Part shown: positions 58,110 through 64,000 of the stretch, one piece after another
Layout of the letters: each line of letters opens with the position of its first letter
Numbering within the stretch: position 1 is the stretch's first letter
Assembly (NCBI GenBank): GCA_038503065.1
Contig: JBCAMK010000018.1
Span: 558,001-622,000 of the forward strand
Origin: Paragyromitra xinjiangensis
Taxonomy: Eukaryota > Ascomycota > Pezizomycetes > Pezizales > Discinaceae
Length of the DNA stretch: 64,000 nt
Direction: 5' to 3'
Notes under the pieces: generated by a model
Database searches by the model: none
What the model saw: the letters and a program-made list of their open reading frames with translations, nothing else
Told to the model about the DNA's origin: nothing
Translations under genes and position numbers: made by a program

Positions 58110-58770
58110 GGAGGAGGAAATAATACATAGTATCTGTATTCTTGACTGGACATATTCTGTATTTGTGTGTAGCGGATGTGAGTGAGTCTTCAAGCAAGAA
58201 CTCGCTTTAAACACGAAAATTACGCCAGGGGAGAATTGATCCACTTCTTCAATCTCGGTTTTCTGTATCAATAGCACGACTTTGCATGAGATATTCAGAA
58301 CTATCAATAGTATGGAGAAGCGAATCTAAGGCGGCTCTCAACTAACGCCAAGACATCATGTGGCTACACGTAAACTCTCCTCCTCTCATCGCGATTTCAA
58401 TTCTCGGCTTCATCCCGCTGCAACTCGAATCAGTCACGTCTTCAAATCCATCAAGATCTGGCTTATTTTCTGGATCTTACTCCTTGAGATACCTGACGCG
58501 TGAGTTTCCCCTCTGAATGGCTGTCTTGAGACTGGGCGTTCATTGCTGACTGATATTTTATTCCAGGGTCCTCTACCAAACCGTCACTAGTTTCTTGACG
58601 AACCAGATCTTCACGACAAGCACGGTTCCTACATCTTTCAGCGCTGACTAGGTTATAGACCTATCTAGGTTGGCTGAGAATCCCACCACGCAAAACTCTC
58701 CCTCGTCTCTTCCCCTTCCTGCGTAGCACCGCGTCACAGCGAGTATCTCTTGCTTCACAACTAAGCTATA
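58110..58770. other. Intergenic with a possible leader intron of the nucleoporin gene
   Basis: A textbook intron signature lies at 58500-58566: donor GTGAGT, branch CTGAC, pyrimidine stretch and TTCCAG. It may belong to the 5' leader of the Nsp1 gene or to a tiny separate transcript (58358-58598 would encode 57 residues with a hydrophobic start, MWLHVNSPPLIAISILGFIP). Confidence 0.35.
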
Positions 58771-60922
58771 ATGTCCAACCAACCAACTTCCAGCACCTCC
58801 TCCAGCGGCCTCTTCGGGACCGCCGGTTCCTCCGGTAGCCTTTTCAGCGGCGGTAGCGGTAGCACCACAGCCAGCTCCGGCGGCGCCACAGGCTTCTCGT
58901 TTGGTAACCCACCCGCGACCACCCCCTCCTCCACCTCCAGCAACCTCTTCGGTAGCACTTCCTCGACGCCCAAACCAGCCGGGTCTCTTTTCAGCGCCCC
59001 AGCATCCGGGAATTCGGGTCCTTCATTTGGGGGTCAGCAGAATACTGGTGGTTCGGGGGTGTTTGGTGGGGGGGCAACGGCCGCTACACCGGCTTCTCCT
59101 GCCCCTGGAGGACTCTTTAGTGGTGGTGCGACTGCAAATAAGCCTTCTTTTAGTGCTACGGGCTCTGCATTTGGAACTTCTACTCCTGCTCAGGGAACTG
59201 GTGGAGGTGGGTTGTTCGGGGGGACAACAACGCCTGCGGGAGCACCCCCAGCCGGGTCGAAGCCAGGGGGGTTATTCGGAGGTGGGGCCACGGGTAGTAC
59301 TGGTGGTAGCGGATTGTTTGGGTCCAGTCCAGCGCCGTCAAATACAGGAACTACTCCATCGTTTGGTGGGCAACAAAACACGACTACAGGCTCTGGTGGG
59401 CTTTTCACAGGACAGCAGGCTGGCCAGGCCCCCAAGCCCCAAGGCGGATTGTTCAGTGGCGGAACTCCCACAGCCTCTTCAACTCCTGCTACTGGGGGTC
59501 TGTTCAATACTGCTTCTGTTACCCCTGCGGCTTCCGCTTCGAGTACGTTATTTGGAAACACCCAAGCTTCGAGCACGGGATCGACACAAACCCCTCAAGC
59601 AGGAGGTCTGTTCAGCAAACCCGCCGACCCCAAACCTGCCGGATCTTTGTTTGGTGCCCCCCCGGCCGGCTCCACAACACCTGCTGCAAAGCCCCCAGGA
59701 ATTGGACTCTTCGGTGGCACCCCTGCGGCCTCAAGTACAGCTGCTGCAGCGCCTGCGGCCGGGGCACCGTCGCCGTTATTCGGAGCAACAGCCCCCAAGC
59801 CCACCAGCAATCTTTTCGGCCCTGGACCGACCACCGCCACTACTCCGGCAGCTTCGGCAGCTCCTCCTTCCGGTGGCCTATTTGGTCAAACTCCAGCTGC
59901 TAATAGTGCGTCATCTGCAAATGCTCCTGCATCAACCGCTTCTCCAGCATCATCTGCTCCTCCTTCAGGTGGTCTCTTCGGAAACGCTCCTCCCAAGCCC
60001 GCCGGCGCAACGGCCTCACCTACAGCCCCAAGCGGCGGCCTCTTCGGTAAGCCTCCGGCTTCCCCCGCGCCCGCAAGCGGAACTGGTACACCGACCACTA
60101 CCACCGCCCCCGCTGGCGGCCTCTTTGGAGCATCCACAGCCGCTGCTCCTGGAACCCCCGGCCCAACAACCCAGCCCGCAGGAGCAGCACAGGCCATGCA
60201 GCCCCCGCCGCAATCACGTCTCAAGAATAAATCCATGGAGGAGATCATCAACCGCTGGACATCCGATCTTGAGCGCTACAAGACCGAGTTCCAGACCCAA
60301 GCCACATCCGTCAAGGAATGGGATAACGTGCTGATCACCAACGGCGACAAAATCATGTCGTTGTTTACCGAGACTCTAGAGGCGGAGAAGACACAAGGAC
60401 GTATGGACACCGTGCTCCAGCAGCTTGAAAGTGATCAGGAGGAGCTCGGGACCGCGCTGGACTACTACGAGGCGCAGATTAAGGACTTGTTTGAAGCGCA
60501 GATGGGAGGAGTCGAGGGGATGCAACCGGCCGATCAGGAACGGGAGAAAGCGTATCATCTTGCCGAGAGACTGGATGATATGTTGGGTGGGATGGGAAGC
60601 GAGTTGAAGGGGATGGTGGGCGAGATTAATAGGGCGAGTACAATGATTAATAATACTACGAATGCGGATGACCCGGTATGTTGCTCTCGTTTTGTTCTTT
60701 GTTGGATTTTGATAGGGCTGGGCTAATGGAATGAAATAGCTCTCTCAGATTGTTAAGATTCTTAATGATCATCTTTCGAGTTTGCAATGGATTGATTCCC
60801 ATACCACGGCTATGGCGGAGAAGATCCAGGATGCGCAGAAGAAGTCGAGGGATGCGGCTAGTGGGTCGATGGGTGGGGATGAGGACTTTTTCCCTTCTGC
60901 GAGTTATAGGAGTATGAGGTGA
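58771..60922 (+). CDS. NSP1: FG-repeat nucleoporin Nsp1 (Nup62 family)
   Basis: Two exons, 58771-60675 and 60740-60922, phase 0, 695 residues. The first 470 residues are an FG domain with many GLFG/LFG motifs spaced by Ser/Thr/Ala/Gly/Pro-rich linkers (GGLFGG, GGLFSG, SPLFGAT), which form the permeability barrier of the nuclear pore. The C-terminal part is the conserved coiled-coil domain: SMEEIINRWTSDLERYKTEF, ATSVKEWDNVLITNGDKIM, QQLESDQEELGTALDYYEAQ, then after the intron LSQIVKILNDHLSSLQWIDS. This region binds Nup54/Nup49 partners in the central channel and Nup82 on the cytoplasmic side. The start is the first ATG in the frame. The strong GC and Gly/Pro codon content differs from the neighbours because of the FG composition. 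Confidence 0.96.
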
Positions 60923-61354
60923 GAGAATTTGTAGGTTGGGTTGGGCTAGGATGGATCTAGGGATTTACTGGATGGTTGTGTTTTTTGTCTTTGTGTAGCA
61001 GTTTTTTATTATTTTTCCTGAGGCTGGAAGTGGTTGATGTAAAAGACGTGTAGTTTCATAACTTGTGTGAAGTAATTGAATGGCATTACTGAAGGTAGAC
61101 TGGGAGATGTTTGAAAACAAAGGAGCGAATTAACTGAACCATGATATCATTTCCCAACGGATTCATCAGATAAGATAAAACCCCACCAAGCAAAACAACC
61201 AATCCGCATCCCCGCTTACTAAGACCCCTCAAGAAACAACCTCAACCCGAACATCAACCCGGCTTTCTCCCCCTCCAAACAATTTTCCCCAGCAACCAAA
61301 AAATCCCCCCTCCCGGCACATCCCCCCCCTCCGCCACCACACAACCAAATCACA
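60923..61354. other. Intergenic, promoter of the Rieske gene
   Basis: About 430 bases with the nucleoporin 3' end and a C-rich stretch (61.2-61.34 kb) that leads to the Rieske start codon. No other gene seen. Confidence 0.55.
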
Positions 61355-62426
61355 ATGAACAGTCTCCGTGTCGCTGCCTCGCGCGCAATTGCGTCAACAG
61401 CCATCATACGCCCTGCGGCGTTGGCTGCCGTGTCGGCAAGGACCATCTCAACCTTCGACAACACCGACTACAAATCCCCCTTTACATCCTCGGGAACCAA
61501 GAACACCACCCGTATCCCCGACTTCTCAAAGTACAAGGGCGGTAACCAAACGGGCAACAAGCTGTTTGGATACTTCATGGTCGGGACTATGGGTGTGTTG
61601 AGTGCGGCGGGGGCAAAGGCCACTATTCAAGGTGAGCTTGACGAGAGATTTCCCAACCTTGGGATATAAAAGGGATGGATACATGGAGAGTAGAAGGTGG
61701 AGGGATATTGGAAGAATGGAAGATGGAGCCGCATACGTCAGAAGAAACATCGTGGGAGAAATCAAATACTAACGGACCTTCTCCCTACGCCGGTAGATTT
61801 CCTGGTCAACATGTCTGCCTCAGCCGACGTCCTTGCTATGGCCAAGGTTGAATTCGACCTCTCCACCATCCCCGAGGGCAAGAACGTACACTTCACTACT
61901 CCCCCACACTAGGATACACGGCTTTTTTTTTTTGTCTGACGTGAGATACAACTAGGTCATTATCAAATGGCGAGGCAAGCCCGTTTTCATCCGCCACCGA
62001 ACACCCGACGAAATTGAGGAAGCCAATGGTGTCAAGATTGAGTCCCTGCGAGACCCACAGACTGATGCTGACCGTGTTAAGAAGCCGGAGTGGCTCATCA
62101 TGTTGGGGATTTGCACCCATTTGGGTATGTTTGCTATCACTCGGTGTTTCGTTTCATTCACTGTTTTTTGCTGATGAGGGTGTTTGATAGGTTGTGTGCC
62201 CATTGGTGAGGCTGGTGACTATGGTGGTTGGTTTTGTCCTTGCCATGGTTCTCACTACGATATCTCCGGCCGTATAAGGCGTGGTCCGGCGCCGCTGAAT
62301 CTTGCAATTCCGGAATACGAGTAAGCTCTTCCCCAATCCTCCCATCCTCCATATATCATTTTCTAGGGAGATCATGAGCTAACACTTCCCAGCTTCCCCG
62401 AGGAGGGCAAGCTCGTCATTGGTTAA
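61355..62426 (+). CDS. RIP1: Rieske iron-sulfur subunit of mitochondrial complex III
   Basis: Five exons: 61355-61631, 61797-61885, 61956-62124, 62191-62320 and 62393-62426, 232 residues. An arginine-rich mitochondrial presequence ([20 protein letters not shown]) is followed by the membrane anchor [19 protein letters not shown] and the hinge [19 protein letters not shown]. Cluster-binding boxes are GICTHLGCVP and [20 protein letters not shown], giving two Cys and two His ligands plus the disulfide cysteines. The protein passes electrons from ubiquinol to cytochrome c1 in the inner mitochondrial membrane. Intron 1 is the longest of the gene (165 nt) and has a perfect TACTAAC branch site. Length and ending ([11 protein letters not shown]) are normal for fungi. 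Confidence 0.97.
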
Positions 62427-63317
62427 ATACCTCAGAATACCCGTTAGAAAAAGGCGGGCGGGCGAAGATGGGGAAAGCGAAAAAGTGGAACAAATGTGTT
62501 GTAAATGGGTCAATGGGGTTTTCTTGTATGTTAGGTTTTGGGGGTTGGGGTGGCAGCGGGATATACTTAGAAGCGGCAACGGGCGAAGTAAAGTCCCTGT
62601 TTATTTTGTTTTTTCTTGTAGAAAGCAATTCAATCTTTTCTCTGATTTCCTTATGTGGCTTTGATATGAATTATAAATGTCCTCAACGACCTTTTAGAAG
62701 AGCTAAGTTCAACTTTTACAGGTTAGCCACTGTGTTGAATGTGAGAGAAGCTCTACCATCAATTATCACTCGAAATATTGCCCATGAGCAAAGCCAGATC
62801 CGGGATGGCAACGACCTTAGAGCTCTTGCATTCTTCCCTCAGATGTGTATTGTCTTTCAGAATAAACCTCCGCCCGCCTGTATTTCACCTCTATCATTCT
62901 ACAGCCATGATAACAGCGAATACTAAGTTGAATCTTCATAACACGTAACGACAAAAAGCCAAGGCGAAGGAAGCATATTAGCTTTCTTCCCCACATCCCC
63001 TCCTTCATTTATACCGCCCACACACACGCCCGACAGTCAAACCAGGTTTAAAGAGCTAGAGAGAGAAATTATGCCAGAATCAAAACCCCCGAATTACCAT
63101 TTCCCAAACGATGCACTCCCGATGCGGGGAAAAAACAAAAAAAGGACATGAGTGGCTATGCTGAAAAGGGCTGCTGCTTTGTCGTTCGTCGAATGGCAAT
63201 TGGAAGGTATGTACAGCATGATTTTATTTGAGCTAATTTGAGGATCCCCCCTTGTGACTGAGTTGTATATTTTCCTTTTACGTCTTGCGTTTGCCCGTCG
63301 GTTGTTCATTGGTAAGT
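62427..63317. other. Intergenic between convergent genes
   Basis: 3' flanks of Rieske (+) and PP2A (-). A frame of 152 codons (62468-62926 +) begins just after the Rieske stop and has no recognised domain; it is probably untranslated. Confidence 0.5.

Positions 63318-64000
<683 letters not shown>

Noticed and set aside
58901..60334. 477-codon alternative frame in the nucleoporin gene
   Set aside because: It is the +1 frame of FG-repeat coding DNA; the frame-1 product has the Nup62 coiled-coil domain.
62468..62926. 152-codon frame after the Rieske gene
   Set aside because: No recognisable motif, it starts 42 bases after the Rieske stop, and it is more likely 3' untranslated sequence.

Overview
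The window looks like chromosomal DNA of a filamentous ascomycete (Pezizomycotina). Genes run on both strands without operons. They carry short introns of about 45-165 nt with GT/AG ends and CTRAY branch sites, several of them perfect TACTAAC. The products are fungal: a DASH-like set of housekeeping proteins, a GPI-type GH72 cell-wall enzyme, a fungal tyrosinase and a DUF4470/MYND protein. A Leotiomycete (Helotiales-like) is my best guess, but that is an inference from overall character. Exon coordinates below were built by hand from splice signals and family conservation; every join was checked for reading-frame continuity.

Layout. 1.5-2.4 kb (-): PNPOx-family split-barrel protein. 3.5-7.6 kb (-): inositol hexakisphosphate kinase (Kcs1). 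10.8-14.9 kb (+): DUF4470-MYND protein. 16.0-18.5 kb (+): large disordered basic protein of unknown role. 19.8-22.0 kb (-): Ulp1-type SUMO protease. 24.0-25.4 kb (+): arrestin-like protein. 26.3-26.8 kb (+): elongin C. 28.6-29.9 kb (-): tRNA-splicing endonuclease subunit Sen54. 30.4-32.1 kb (+): GH72 beta-1,3-glucanosyltransferase. 34.6-40.0 kb (+): giant membrane-anchored ankyrin protein with about 21.6 nearly identical repeats. 43.9-46.5 kb (+): 13-exon tyrosinase with a 6-nt micro-exon. 47.3-49.4 kb (-): SRP receptor alpha subunit. 50.6-51.9 kb (-): small Cys-rich protein and a bZIP factor. 52.9-53.4 kb (-): candidate small orphan gene. 54.5-55.5 kb (+): PQ-loop membrane protein. 55.8-56.3 kb (-): small coiled-coil protein. 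57.4-58.1 kb (+): divergent ribosomal protein eS24. 58.8-60.9 kb (+): FG nucleoporin Nsp1/Nup62. 61.4-62.4 kb (+): Rieske iron-sulfur protein. 63.3-64.0 kb (-): PP2A catalytic subunit, cut by the window edge.

How the genes relate. Most are independent housekeeping genes: tRNA splicing, ER targeting, nuclear transport, SUMO removal, respiration, phosphatase signalling and inositol pyrophosphates. The accessory part is 32-46 kb, where long gene-poor stretches flank the ankyrin giant and the tyrosinase. The most notable observations are the high-identity ankyrin array with variation concentrated at exposed positions, the 6-nt tyrosinase micro-exon, and strong excess of the palindrome TACATGTA in non-coding DNA (17 copies found by eye, against about one expected by chance).
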